64,000 nucleotides of DNA, from contig NC_015177.1 in the NCBI RefSeq assembly GCF_000190735.1, positions 124,001 to 188,000 of the forward strand, given 5' to 3'. Below are positions 18,802-26,734 of this stretch, piece by piece; the first letter of the stretch is position 1, and the number at the start of each line of letters is the position of its first letter. Source of the stretch: Pseudopedobacter saltans DSM 12145 (GTDB lineage Bacteria > Bacteroidota > Bacteroidia > Sphingobacteriales > Sphingobacteriaceae). A program made the position numbers and the translations under genes. A model generated the notes under the pieces. That model searched no databases. It was given only the letters and a program-made list of their open reading frames with translations, and was not told the DNA's origin.

Positions 18802-18879
18802 ATGAACAAATCTCGAAGCAGTCCGAAGAAAAATGCTGGGAAAGTAGCAAACACTGGTAAAGTAAAAAACGAACGCTAA
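18802..18879 (+). CDS. Possible 25-residue basic peptide
   Basis: ATG to TAA encodes 25 residues rich in Lys, Ser and Asn (MNKSRSSPKKNAGKVA...). It is too short to support by composition alone and I see no clear promoter or ribosome site. It lies immediately before the promoter of a candidate small RNA. Could be chance. Confidence 0.2.
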   Translation: MNKSRSSPKKNAGKVANTGKVKNER

Positions 18880-18880
18880 A

Positions 18881-18911
18881 TTTTTTTAGTAATTTATACA
18901 CTTTAATTTTG
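18881..18911 (+). promoter_or_regulatory. Bacteroidota-type promoter for candidate sRNA
   Basis: TTTT (18881-18884), 19 bp, then TAATTTTG (18904-18911), matching the TTTG-N19-TAnnTTTG pattern with one change in the -33 box. Expected start of transcription is about 18916-18918. Confidence 0.5.
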
Positions 18912-18915
18912 TATT

Positions 18916-19066
18916 AGGAAAAATAACGAGGCATCGTTGTAAGGTGTTTTTAATAGTTACCGCATGGCAACAGCTCTACAAGATTTGGTTTAGTTGGAAC
19001 GTTTGTATTTAATAAGTAAGCCCTCAGGAAGTGGCTTGCTACCTCAAAAAAACGATGGTTTTTTTA
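18916..19066 (+). ncRNA. Candidate structured small RNA (~150 nt)
   Basis: No good ORF. Just after the promoter, CATCGTT (near 18933) can pair with AACGATG (near 19052), closing the molecule directly before a run of seven T, as in a rho-independent end. Inside, AGTAAGCC (19015-19022) pairs with GGCTTGCT (19033-19040) around a 10-nt loop, and GTTACC-GCAT-GGCAAC forms a weaker hairpin near 18956-18971. Size and overall rod shape would suit 6S RNA or another regulatory RNA, but I cannot assign a family without a covariance search. It could also be the leader of the next gene. Confidence 0.45.
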
Positions 19067-19107
19067 TGTATCTTGTGTAGTTCACAAGTTAATTATTCAT
19101 TTCACCT

Positions 19108-19449
19108 ATGCGCAACAAAGCAACTAAAAAAGACAACTCCTATCTCCCTGTCGCATGGGAGTATCGTGAAACAATCGAGGAACAGATCAGTAAAAAAAGC
19201 ACAGGGAAAATATTCTATTTTGGGGAGGATAACCAAATAGAAGAAGCTCAAGGTACCGTGTTGGAAATGAAAGAACAAAAAAATGCTGGTGTGTTTATTT
19301 TTATGGATATGGGTTTGCGGATAAGAATAGACCGTATAATAACACTCTTCGGGAAAATTGGTGCAGCTTATGATGAATATGATGCCTATTCGAATGCATG
19401 TATGGATTGTATGGGAGGCTATACCAGGGAAGAACTTGAGGAAGAGTAG
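19108..19449 (+). CDS. Hypothetical small acidic protein
   Basis: A 113-residue cytosolic protein without a recognised domain. The middle (about 32-90) could be a small beta-barrel: KIFYFGEDNQIEEAQGTVLE, then GVFIFMDMGLRIRIDRIITL. The end contains ACMDCMGGYTREELEEE with a CxxC pair. The regular hydrophobic pattern and natural codon use support a real gene. Similar small proteins occur in Sphingobacteriaceae, as far as I recall. No operon partner. Confidence 0.6.
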   Translation: MRNKATKKDNSYLPVAWEYRETIEEQISKKSTGKIFYFGEDNQIEEAQGTVLEMKEQKNAGVFIFMDMGLRIRIDRIITLFGKIGAAYDEYDAYSNACMDCMGGYTREELEEE

Positions 19450-19596
19450 TGGAGCATTAGGATGATTGCTCAATACTAAATTGCGACGTAACGGTAGTAT
19501 GTGCCTTGATGTGTAACTCGTGTTGCAGGAAATAAGTTTAGACTTAGGTAAAGGTGCAATCAACAAGGGGGCAGATTCTTGAGTCTTTAATTTTAT

Positions 19597-19608
19597 GCAA
19601 CCGGTTGC
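19597..19608. promoter_or_regulatory. LacI-family operator-like palindrome
   Basis: GCAACCGGTTGC is a perfect 12-bp palindrome with the central CG step typical of LacI/GalR-family operators. It overlaps the presumed -33 region (TTG at 19605-19607) of the promoter for the GH3 gene, so a bound repressor would block transcription. Confidence 0.6.
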
Positions 19609-19635
19609 GTATAATTAAGTTAATTGTTATTTTTG
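19605..19635 (+). promoter_or_regulatory. Promoter for the GH3 gene
   Basis: TTG (19605-19607), 20 bp, then TATTTTTG (19628-19635), a perfect TAnnTTTG. The leader to the ATG at 19764 would be about 120 nt. Confidence 0.5.
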
Positions 19636-19763
19636 AGCCGAGGCCAATATTAACCAATACATTTTTCGATTGGAAATTGCTCAACGAAAGAAGAGTTGCT
19701 TTTGCAAAAGATCTCCATGTATTTGATAGAGGTTTTAAAACTTAAAGAATAGCTAATACTTTT

Positions 19764-20613
19764 ATGAGGATCTTTGGTATTTACCTTTTTCTGATTTTTA
19801 TCAGCTCACAATTACTGGCTCAGAGCAAGCAATATCCTTTTCAGGACGCTAATTTGCCTTTTGAAAAACGGGTAAATGATTTGCTGAGCCGTTTAACATT
19901 AGAAGAAAAAGTTTCGCTGATGCAGGATGTATCCAGATCAGTAGAACGTTTGGGAATTAAACAATATAACTGGTGGAATGAAGCTTTGCATGGCGTAGCG
20001 CGGGCGGGTTTGGCAACGGTATTTCCACAATCTATAGGTATGGCGGCTTCTTTTGATAGGGATGCGCTGTTTAATGTGTTTAATGCAGTTTCGGACGAGG
20101 CAAGGGCGAAGCATAATTATTATTTGTCGCAAGGCAGTTACGGCCGTTACGAGGGCTTAACAATGTGGACACCAACCATTAATATCTTTAGAGATCCGCG
20201 TTGGGGCAGAGGAATCGAAACTTATGGGGAAGACCCTTACCTTACGGCAGTGCTGGGAGTAGAGGCAGTAAAAGGATTACAAGGTCCTTCCGGTGGCAAA
20301 TATGATAAGTTACATGCCTGCGCTAAACACTTTGCTGTTCATTCTGGTCCGGAATGGAACAGACACTCCTTTGATGCCGCTAATATTAAGCAGAGAGATT
20401 TGTACGAAACTTATCTTCCGGCTTTTAAGGCCTTAGTAAAAGACGCTAAAGTGCAGGAGGTAATGTGCGCTTATAATCGGTTTGAAGGTGATCCATGTTG
20501 TGGAAGTGATAAATTATTGCAACAGATATTGAGAAAGAAATGGGGTTCGAAGGCATAGTGGTAGCCGATTGTGGTGCTATTGCGGATTTTTTTAAAGAGA
20601 ACGCTCATAAAGC
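19764..20613 (+). pseudogene. Truncated, frameshifted GH3 beta-glycosidase
   Basis: The first ~264 residues are the N-terminal part of a glycoside hydrolase family 3 enzyme (beta-xylosidase or beta-glucosidase type). It has a signal peptide ending LLAQ, then RVNDLLSRLTLEEKVSLMQD, WWNEALHGVARAG, TVFPQSIGMAASFD, RDPRWGRGIETYGEDPYLT, CAKHFAVHSGPEWNRH and MCAYNRFEGDPCCGS. At about 20542-20547 one T seems lost: frame 1 reads KKWGSKA-stop, while the next frame continues the family sequence as GFEGIVVADCGAIADFF, which contains the nucleophile region (V-x-DC). Homology ends near 20613, less than half of a normal ~750-residue enzyme. Confidence 0.85.
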
Positions 20614-20965
20614 TATCCGTATAGAAAATATTTATTATGATTTTGATAAGTGGAATATCAGACCTGATGCGGCTGTAGAGTTGGATAAATTGGTTAAAAT
20701 ATTAAAAGATAATCCAACCATTTGGATAGAGTTGGGGTCTCATACCGATAGCAGAGGTAAAGATGCCTATAACTTAAACCTGTCTCAAAAAAGGGCAGAA
20801 TCAGCAGTTGGTTATATTGTATCGAGAGGAATTGATAAGAATAGAATTGCAGCAAGGGGTTATGGTGAGACCCAATTATTAAATCGTTGTTCAAATGGCG
20901 TAGAATGTACAGAAGAAGAACATCAGTTAAACCGCAGAACCGAATTTAAAATTGTTAAATATTAA
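20614..20965 (+). pseudogene. OmpA C-terminal peptidoglycan-binding domain fused to the GH3 remnant
   Basis: In the same frame as the end of the GH3 sequence, the protein abruptly becomes an OmpA-like domain: IRIENIYYDFDKWNIRPDAA, LDKLVKILKDNP, ELGSHTDSRGKDAYNLNLSQ, KRAESAVGYIVSRGI, RIAARGYGE and NRRTEFKIVKY. The peptidoglycan-binding NLxLSxxRA motif and Asp/Arg residues are intact, but the N-terminal part normally present in Bacteroidota OmpA/PD40 lipoproteins is missing. A deletion or recombination joining two genes is the simplest explanation. A 141-residue ORF from the ATG at 20540 exists but has no signal peptide. Confidence 0.8.
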
Positions 20966-20996
20966 TTACGTACTTTAAATAATCAATTTAATGGAA

Positions 20997-21027
20997 AACC
21001 AGATGCTACTGTGCGTCTGGTTTTTTT
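20997..21027 (+). terminator. Rho-independent terminator after OmpA remnant
   Basis: AACCAGATGC-tactgt-GCGTCTGGTT with one G-U pair, followed by a T run. Confidence 0.85.
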
Positions 21028-21086
21028 ATTCTAGGCTTATGTTACTCGCTAAAAGCGGTTGCTCTTTATACATATTGAATTACTGT

Positions 21087-21158
21087 CTTTGGTATAAATT
21101 TTCATAAGATACTTTTAAAGCGAAGCTATATTACGAAAACGCGGAAGAGTATTGAGGA
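21087..21158. repeat. Short dispersed repeat, copy 1
   Basis: From 'ctttggtataaatt' through 'gctatattacgaaaa' it matches 24971-25025 at about 46 of 53 positions with one gap, with weaker similarity beyond. Direct orientation. The rest of the gap between the OmpA terminator and the ankyrin gene shows nothing else. Confidence 0.6.
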
Positions 21159-21327
21159 AACACCTTTTAAATTAAAATATAGTGCAAGATCTTTAAAGAA
21201 GATAATAGTATTATAAATCTTTCAAGCATCCGGATAGAATATCCAAACTTATGGCAGGAATTAACATTTACTTTGTTTGAGTGTTCTGTTAATAAGCAGA
21301 CATTTTTTTCAAATTAACAAAAAGAAG

Positions 21328-21990
21328 ATGAGACTATTTTTATTGTGCCTTTGCATTTTTACGTCATGTGATGCAAAAAGTAGCAGTTCTGAGTATGAAG
21401 CTGGCGCGCCCCAAGAAACTATTGTAGAAATGGTTGCTAAAAGTAATATTAAAGGAGTGAAAGCGGCACTTGATCAGGGAGCCGATGTAAACACCCGTGA
21501 CCGCAACAAGCGAACATTGTTATTACTGGCCACTATAAACAAGAATGCAGAAATGGCGAAAATGTTGGTAACGCATGGGGCGGATGTAAATATGCAGGAT
21601 AATATACAGGATAGCCCTTTTTTATATGCCGGAGCAAGCGGACAAACAGAGCTTGTTGATCTGTTTTTGAAAAACGGAGCTCGATTTGATGTGTTTAACA
21701 GATATTACGGAACAGCTTTGATTCCTGCCTGCGAGCGCGGGCATGTGGAGACGGTAAAGCTTTTGGCAAACACCAAAAACTTTCCGATAAATCATGTCAA
21801 TCGTTTAGGTTGGACAGCCTTGATGGAAGCGGTTATTCTGGGAAGTGGAGGAAGTAAATACCAGGAAATAGTGAAAATACTGAAAGACAGAGGAGCTGAC
21901 CTTACTATTCCCGATCATAATGGGCAAACGCCATTGCAGCATGCGAGACTGAGAGGGTTTAATGAAATAGCAAAAATATTATCGGAATAA
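21328..21990 (+). CDS. Ankyrin-repeat lipoprotein
   Basis: About 220 residues from the ATG at 21328, chosen because it begins a lipoprotein signal (LFLLCLCIFTSC, lipidated Cys at about 13). Five to six ankyrin repeats follow: NIKGVKAALDQGADVNTRDR, NAEMAKMLVTHGADVNMQDN, QTELVDLFLKNGARFDVFNR, HVETVKLLANTKNFPINHVN, and YQEIVKILKDRGADLTIPDH followed by NGQTPLQHARLRG. It should be a membrane-anchored protein-binding module in the periplasm. It ends 2 bp before the amidohydrolase start, suggesting a two-gene operon; secreted ankyrin proteins often pair with an enzyme. Confidence 0.85.
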   Translation: MRLFLLCLCIFTSCDAKSSSSEYEAGAPQETIVEMVAKSNIKGVKAALDQGADVNTRDRNKRTLLLLATINKNAEMAKMLVTHGADVNMQDNIQDSPFLYAGASGQTELVDLFLKNGARFDVFNRYYGTALIPACERGHVETVKLLANTKNFPINHVNRLGWTALMEAVILGSGGSKYQEIVKILKDRGADLTIPDHNGQTPLQHARLRGFNEIAKILSE

Positions 21991-21992
21991 AA

Positions 21993-23228
21993 ATGGAACA
22001 GCAGACTAATAACCTGTCTGGCGATAAGCAATATGCATTTAAGAATGTATTGCTGGAAACCGGGTTTGAATACGACGGGCAGGAAATTATAAAAACCCAA
22101 ACCGGACTTTTCTGTATAGAGATAGAAAATGGTAAAATAAAGACGATTACGCCGAATGATCTCAATAAAAATGCAATTGATGCCGAAGGCAGATTGATGT
22201 TGCCTGCTTTTAAAGACATGCATGCGCATCTGGATAAGATGCTTTATGGTTTGCCGTGGCAAGCGGTGTCTGAAAAGAGGAAAACGGTAAAAGATATGAT
22301 TGCTTATGAGCAACAAATGATTCCGGAATGGTTAAAGACTTCGGTGGTACGAACTGAGAAGCTTATCGATATGCTGCAATCCTATGGAACGCATTATATC
22401 AGGTCGCATTTTAACATTGATCCGACTTCTGGCTTTGAATCTTTGAAACATCTTGAGATAGCATTGCAATATAAGGAAAGGACAGTTGGAACTGAATTGG
22501 TAGCTTTTCCTCAGCATGGTATCTTCTATACAGATACAGCACCTCTTTTAAAAGAAGTTGTAAAAATGAATATAGATTTTATTGGAGGAGTAGATCCGTT
22601 TTCTATTGATGGAAGTATAGAGAAACCAATGGAACTGATCACCCAGCTGGCTGTAGATAATAACAAGGGTATTGATATCCATTTGCATGAAACAAGTGAG
22701 AGTGGAGTGAAGACTATTGAATACCTGATTGATAAGGCTATGGAAAACCCTCAAAATCTTAAAGGAAGGACATTTGTTAGTCACGCATTTGTTTTAGGGC
22801 ATCTTCCACTTTCAAAAACAGAAAGTATTGCTGAACGTTTGGCTGAGGCTGGGGTAGGGATTGTTTCATCTGTACCTTTTAGGGATACGGTTATGCCGAT
22901 TCCCCTCCTGAGGAAACATGGAGTAGAGGTATTGGTAGGCAATGACAATATCCAGGATCACTGGAGTACATTCGGTTCTGGTAATATGCTGCAAAAAGCA
23001 CATTTGATTGCCGAACTTTATGGCTACACTACTGAATGGGAGCTGTCGCGTACTTTGGGTCTTGCGACCAGACAGATCTTACCGTTAGATGATAAAGGTA
23101 ATCAGCAATGGCCCAAGGTTGGAGATGAAGCCAATCTGGTCTTTATTGAATCGTCCTGTTCGGCAGAAGCCGTTGCAAGGATTTCGCCCGTAAGATCTTT
23201 AGTACATAAAGGAAATATTGTGTATTAA
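21993..23228 (+). CDS. Amidohydrolase, cytosine-deaminase-like
   Basis: A 411-residue metal-dependent hydrolase without a signal peptide. Metal and catalytic motifs of the cytosine deaminase group appear in order: MHAHLDKMLYG (HxHLDK), RSHFNIDPTSG, DIHLHETSESG (HxHE), TFVSHAFVLGHLP (second His) and VGNDNIQDHWSTFGSG (metal-binding Asp). It should deaminate or hydrolyse a cyclic amidine or related N-heterocycle; the exact substrate is uncertain. The start lies 2 bp after the ankyrin gene, so the two are probably co-translated even though one product is exported. Confidence 0.85.
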   Translation: MEQQTNNLSGDKQYAFKNVLLETGFEYDGQEIIKTQTGLFCIEIENGKIKTITPNDLNKNAIDAEGRLMLPAFKDMHAHLDKMLYGLPWQAVSEKRKTVKDMIAYEQQMIPEWLKTSVVRTEKLIDMLQSYGTHYIRSHFNIDPTSGFESLKHLEIALQYKERTVGTELVAFPQHGIFYTDTAPLLKEVVKMNIDFIGGVDPFSIDGSIEKPMELITQLAVDNNKGIDIHLHETSESGVKTIEYLIDKAMENPQNLKGRTFVSHAFVLGHLPLSKTESIAERLAEAGVGIVSSVPFRDTVMPIPLLRKHGVEVLVGNDNIQDHWSTFGSGNMLQKAHLIAELYGYTTEWELSRTLGLATRQILPLDDKGNQQWPKVGDEANLVFIESSCSAEAVARISPVRSLVHKGNIVY

Positions 23229-23364
23229 CGACGAGTACTTTTATAAAGATGGCTAGTTTGCATTTTTCAATTCTGGTTATAAATTTTTCAAGCAAAGGGA
23301 TAAAAAGTTCAAGTTGGTGTGGGTAAAGTAGATATACCTTTGTGAAAAAGAAAAATCTTGTAAT

Positions 23365-23850
23365 ATGAAGAATTTTAAAAAACTAGGTACAGTACTTTTA
23401 CTGACAATTAGCAGCATCGTTTTCTTTAGCTGCAGTAAAGATGACAAAGATACACCAGAAAAATCGATGACGCCAAGCGAAATACTGGCAAGCACATTCT
23501 GGGAAACAACAGATGCAAAAGATAGCAAGGGTGCGCATGTGAATTTGAAAGACGCGAACGTATCGAACTTTGTAGGTTTTGCTTATTTTAAAGCTGATGG
23601 TACATTTACAATGTACAATTTGGATGATTCTCCAAAAATGCATGGAGATTGGTCAGTTCCTGCAGACGGAAAGACGCGTACAATTGTTGCCAAAAATGAT
23701 AAAGGAGAGGTGTTGTTTACTCGTGTAGTTGATATCACTGTTCTGACTAAGCAGGAGTTTACTTATCGTATATATCCAAATGCTGATGATAAAACGGTGT
23801 ATTTTGATATTATCCATACACCAACTGCACATGCTGAGCCTAAAAAATAG
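23365..23850 (+). CDS. DUF4822-like lipoprotein
   Basis: A 161-residue lipoprotein with lipobox SIVFFSC (Cys23) and an acidic linker. The conserved region starts TPSEILASTFWETTDAKDSK, then VGFAYFKADGTFTMYNLDDS and MHGDWSVPADGKTRTI, a lipocalin-like beta pattern. I recall this layout as DUF4822, function unknown. It is single, with its own terminator at 23919. Confidence 0.7.
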   Translation: MKNFKKLGTVLLLTISSIVFFSCSKDDKDTPEKSMTPSEILASTFWETTDAKDSKGAHVNLKDANVSNFVGFAYFKADGTFTMYNLDDSPKMHGDWSVPADGKTRTIVAKNDKGEVLFTRVVDITVLTKQEFTYRIYPNADDKTVYFDIIHTPTAHAEPKK

Positions 23851-23918
23851 ATAATATACAATTTCATAACAGGATAAGGTCGGTTCTATATTTTAAGGTG
23901 CCTTATTCTAATGAAAGA

Positions 23919-23963
23919 CATGGATTGACGGAGAATATTTTCAAAATCAATCCATGTTTTTTT
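23919..23963 (+). terminator. Rho-independent terminator after the lipoprotein gene
   Basis: CATGGATTGA (23919-23928) and TCAATCCATG (23947-23956) are perfect inverses followed by seven T. The upstream ATG candidate of the AraC gene (23954) falls inside this stem, which argues for the later start at 24011. Confidence 0.85.
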
Positions 23964-24010
23964 ATTATAAAATTCCATATATTACAATAGAACCCAATTG
24001 TATTTGGTAT

Positions 24011-24883
24011 ATGGTTAAGGATTTGTACGATGAAGAGACATATATTCCGATTATAGGAATACATGAATTTCGAAAAGATCAATCGGCTGGTAGGGAAGAG
24101 TTCCTTTTTAATGAATTGCATGGAGAACGACATATAGGCCGGCCGCATAAGCATGACTTTTTTATCATCATATTGTTTGATATAGCAGAAGGTGTTCATA
24201 CAATTGATTTTCATGATTACCCAATAGGTAACAGGCAAATTCATGTGCTGTTTCCGGGGCAGGTACATACCTGGGACATAAAACCTAATACCACAGGTTA
24301 CCAATTGATGGTACAACGGAGTTTTTTCGAACGTTTTGCTCCATTTTTTAGATTTTCGTTTTCGCACTATATCAATCATCCGGTAATTTCTCTTACTGAT
24401 AATAACTTCGATTTGCTGAAATACGAGTTTGATGCGATAAGAGATGAACTTAAAACAGGGAATTCATTACAGGAGGTTATCAGTGCGAGAGCCGCGGTAA
24501 TAGCAGCTATAGTAAGCAAAGAGGCTGAGGCAATCTTTACGGATTTTAAAGTATTCCAGTCTAATCCCCGGCTGGCAAAATTCAATATGCTGATAGATAA
24601 ATTCTATAAGCAGGAAAAGCTGGTTGGATTTTATGCATCGAAACTTAACATATCTTCAAATTATTTAAATATTCTTTGCAAGACTCATCTCAACATATCG
24701 GCAACCAAGCTGATTCAGCAACGTGTATTGTTGGAGGCGAAACGTCTTCTTCAATCAACAGATTTGTCTATAAAAGAAATTGCATTCGAATTGGGGTTTA
24801 TTGATCATGCTTATTTTTCGAATTTCTTTAAAGGCCATGCGGGAGTTACTCCCACACAATTTAGGGATAGCGATGATACATAA
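24011..24883 (+). CDS. AraC-family transcriptional regulator
   Basis: About 290 residues from the ATG at 24011. The N-terminal half is a cupin-like sensor (GRPHKHDFFIIILFDIAEG, then RQIHVLFPGQVHTW). The C-terminal AraC DNA-binding domain has both helix-turn-helix units: FYASKLNISSNYLNILCKTH and LSIKEIAFELGFIDHAYFSN, followed by FFKGHAGVTPTQFR. It should activate transcription in response to a small ligand. Targets are unknown; the amidohydrolase and ankyrin genes upstream are candidates by position only. The DNA up to the tRNA holds a short repeat and no further gene. Confidence 0.9.
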   Translation: MVKDLYDEETYIPIIGIHEFRKDQSAGREEFLFNELHGERHIGRPHKHDFFIIILFDIAEGVHTIDFHDYPIGNRQIHVLFPGQVHTWDIKPNTTGYQLMVQRSFFERFAPFFRFSFSHYINHPVISLTDNNFDLLKYEFDAIRDELKTGNSLQEVISARAAVIAAIVSKEAEAIFTDFKVFQSNPRLAKFNMLIDKFYKQEKLVGFYASKLNISSNYLNILCKTHLNISATKLIQQRVLLEAKRLLQSTDLSIKEIAFELGFIDHAYFSNFFKGHAGVTPTQFRDSDDT

Positions 24884-24970
24884 TGAGATATTTCTCTTTG
24901 CTAATTGTTATGCTGAAAAATCATCCAGCATATCCATTGATGGGGCAAAGAATAAAGTTGCGGTAATTAT

Positions 24971-25040
24971 CTTTGGTGTAAATTCTCATCTGATACATTT
25001 AGAGCGAGCTATATTACGAAAAAATAATGGAGTGTTGTGA
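24971..25040. repeat. Short dispersed repeat, copy 2
   Basis: Counterpart of 21087-21158 in the same orientation, ending a few bases before the tRNA-Glu terminator. Together the copies bracket the ankyrin-to-AraC block. Confidence 0.6.
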
Positions 25041-25051
25041 AGGCGAAAAAA

Positions 25052-25083
25052 CAAAAAAGCACCACTTTTGCAGTGATGCTTTC
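25052..25083 (-). terminator. Terminator of tRNA-Glu
   Basis: On the minus strand AGCATCACT-gcaa-AAGTGGTGCT forms a hairpin followed by TTTTTTG, directly after the tRNA 3' end. Confidence 0.75.
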
Positions 25084-25084
25084 G

Positions 25085-25156
25085 TAGCCCGTAGGGGAAT
25101 CGAACCCCTGTTTCAAGAATGAAAATCTTGCGTCCTAACCCCTAGACGAACGGGCC
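25085..25156 (-). tRNA. tRNA-Glu (anticodon UUC)
   Basis: 72 nt on the minus strand. Acceptor stem GGCCCGT/ACGGGCT with discriminator A; D-arm GTCT...GGAC; anticodon stem CAAGA/TCTTG with loop TTTTCAT giving anticodon TTC; T-arm AGGGG-TTCGATT-CCCCT. CCA is not encoded. Confidence 0.95.
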
Positions 25157-25217
25157 ATTTTGTTTTTGGTGGTGCAAATATAGAAACGTAAATATAAACT
25201 GCAAAATAAATTTAAAA

Positions 25218-25248
25218 TTTTTTTAGCCCCCCTATTTAGGTACATTTG
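25218..25248 (+). promoter_or_regulatory. Promoter of gap
   Basis: TTTT (25218-25221), 19 bp, then TACATTTG (25241-25248), a match to TAnnTTTG, 18 bp before the gap ATG. It overlaps a possible TTG start at 25246, which therefore is not the real start. Confidence 0.55.
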
Positions 25249-25266
25249 TTTATCAAAAAACATGAG

Positions 25267-26265
25267 ATGAATGTAGCTATAAATGGCTTTGGACGCATAG
25301 GACGGACGCTAACAAAATTGCTTATAGACAAACAAGATGTAAACGTATTGGCTATAAATGATTTAACAAATGCGGACACCTTGGCTCATCTCTTTAAGTA
25401 CGATTCTGTTCACGGGAGGTTTGACGGAAGGGTCTCTTCCGGAGATGGATATCTGGAAATTAATGAAAAAAAAATACAGGTTCTTTCTGAAAAAAATCCT
25501 GAAGACTTACCCTGGGGAGAATTAGGAATTGATGTAGTAGTTGATGCAACCGGTAAATTTTTGACCGAGGAACTGGCAACTAAACATTTGAAGGCAGGTG
25601 CCAAACAGGTGATATTATCGACTCCGACTCCTGATAAGAATATTCCAATGGTGGTATTGGGCGTTAATGACGATGCGATAAATCTAAGAAGTCCGATAAT
25701 TTCAAATGCGTCTTGTACGACCAACAATGTAGCAGCTCTGATTAAAGTATTGAATGACCATTGGAGAATTAAGGAAGGGTATATTACAACGGTACATTCT
25801 ATGACGGGTGATCAGAATTTACATGACGCACCTCATAAGGATCTAAGAAGGGCGAGAGCAGCTTCAGAATCTATTATTCCAACAACAACAGGCGCTGCAA
25901 AAGCTATAACCAATATCTTTCCACATCTGGAAGGGAAATTGGGAGGAGCGGGGATCAGGGTTCCGGTACTGAACGGTTCGCTAACGGATTTTACTTGTCT
26001 ATTGGAAAGCCAGCCAGCTTCTGTTGCCGAAATTAATGAGGCTTTTAAGCTTGCTTCAGAAACTACCTTGAAAGGTATTCTGGAATATACAGAAGACCCG
26101 ATAGTTTCGGTAGATATACTGGGAAATCCACATTCCTGTGTATTTGATGCCAGGCTGACTTCTATCGTAGGCGGTATGATAAAAGTGGTAGGATGGTATG
26201 ATAACGAGTTTGGATATTCATCCAGACTGGCGGATTTGATTGATAAAATAAATAACCAAAAATAA
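25267..26265 (+). CDS. gap: Glyceraldehyde-3-phosphate dehydrogenase
   Basis: About 332 residues, normal length. Starts MNVAINGFGRIGR (Rossmann NAD site). The catalytic motif is SNASCTTN with Cys near residue 150; later THE-type region GYITTVHSMTGDQ, then RRARAASESIIPTTTGAAKA and WYDNEFGYS are conserved. It oxidises glyceraldehyde-3-phosphate to 1,3-bisphosphoglycerate in glycolysis. I place the start at the ATG at 25267 because family members begin with this sequence. It is followed 4 bp later by a GNAT gene and then by pgk, so the two successive glycolytic steps are clustered. Confidence 0.97.
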   Translation: MNVAINGFGRIGRTLTKLLIDKQDVNVLAINDLTNADTLAHLFKYDSVHGRFDGRVSSGDGYLEINEKKIQVLSEKNPEDLPWGELGIDVVVDATGKFLTEELATKHLKAGAKQVILSTPTPDKNIPMVVLGVNDDAINLRSPIISNASCTTNNVAALIKVLNDHWRIKEGYITTVHSMTGDQNLHDAPHKDLRRARAASESIIPTTTGAAKAITNIFPHLEGKLGGAGIRVPVLNGSLTDFTCLLESQPASVAEINEAFKLASETTLKGILEYTEDPIVSVDILGNPHSCVFDARLTSIVGGMIKVVGWYDNEFGYSSRLADLIDKINNQK

Positions 26266-26269
26266 ACAG

Positions 26270-26704
26270 ATGGTAAAATTCGTAAACGCCTCGGATGTAT
26301 TATTTGTAAGGAATATCGTTTTAAGAGACGGTAAACTTACCACTTCGGAATGTGTTTTTGAGAATGACGAAGCACCAGGTTCTTTTCATTTGGGATATGA
26401 AATAGAAGGTGAACTGGTGAGTGTTGCTTCCTTTCACAAAGTATCGCACCCGGATTTTCCCGGAATAGGTTACCAGCTTCGTGGAATGGCAACTTTGTAC
26501 GAGTTTAGAGGAAAAGGATATGGTAATATGCTTCTTAATTTTGCAATCGTATATTTGCGGGGACAAAAGGCAAATTACATCTGGTGTAATGCAAGACAGG
26601 TAGCCTACAAATTTTACCTTTCGCTAGGTTTTGAATTTATTTCTGACGAGTTCGAGGTCCCTGAGGTTGGTCCGCACAGACAGATGTACCTGAAAATTGT
26701 TTGA
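26270..26704 (+). CDS. GNAT-family N-acetyltransferase
   Basis: A 144-residue acetyltransferase. The acetyl-CoA loop is in YQLRGMATLYEFRGKGYGNM (R-G-K-G-Y-G), preceded by the strand LVSVASFHKV and followed by IWCNARQVAYKFYLSLGFEF, the usual motif B. The substrate is not predictable. It sits between gap and pgk with gaps of 4 and 30 bp, so it is likely in the glycolytic operon; a modification role on a metabolite or protein of that pathway is possible but unproven. Confidence 0.88.
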   Translation: MVKFVNASDVLFVRNIVLRDGKLTTSECVFENDEAPGSFHLGYEIEGELVSVASFHKVSHPDFPGIGYQLRGMATLYEFRGKGYGNMLLNFAIVYLRGQKANYIWCNARQVAYKFYLSLGFEFISDEFEVPEVGPHRQMYLKIV

Positions 26705-26734
26705 TAGAAGAACCATATTTATATTATATAGAAA

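Larger units (their letters stand above)
19450..19763. other. Intergenic region with operator and promoter
   Basis: No gene. It holds the LacI-type palindrome and promoter described below and otherwise nothing recognised. Confidence 0.5.

Noticed and set aside
18802-18879. Basic 25-residue peptide as ribosomal protein Thx
   Set aside because: It lacks the Gly/Arg core of Thx; only general basicity matches.
23954-24010. Earlier start for the AraC regulator
   Set aside because: That ATG lies inside the stem of the preceding terminator; the ATG at 24011 gives a normal length.
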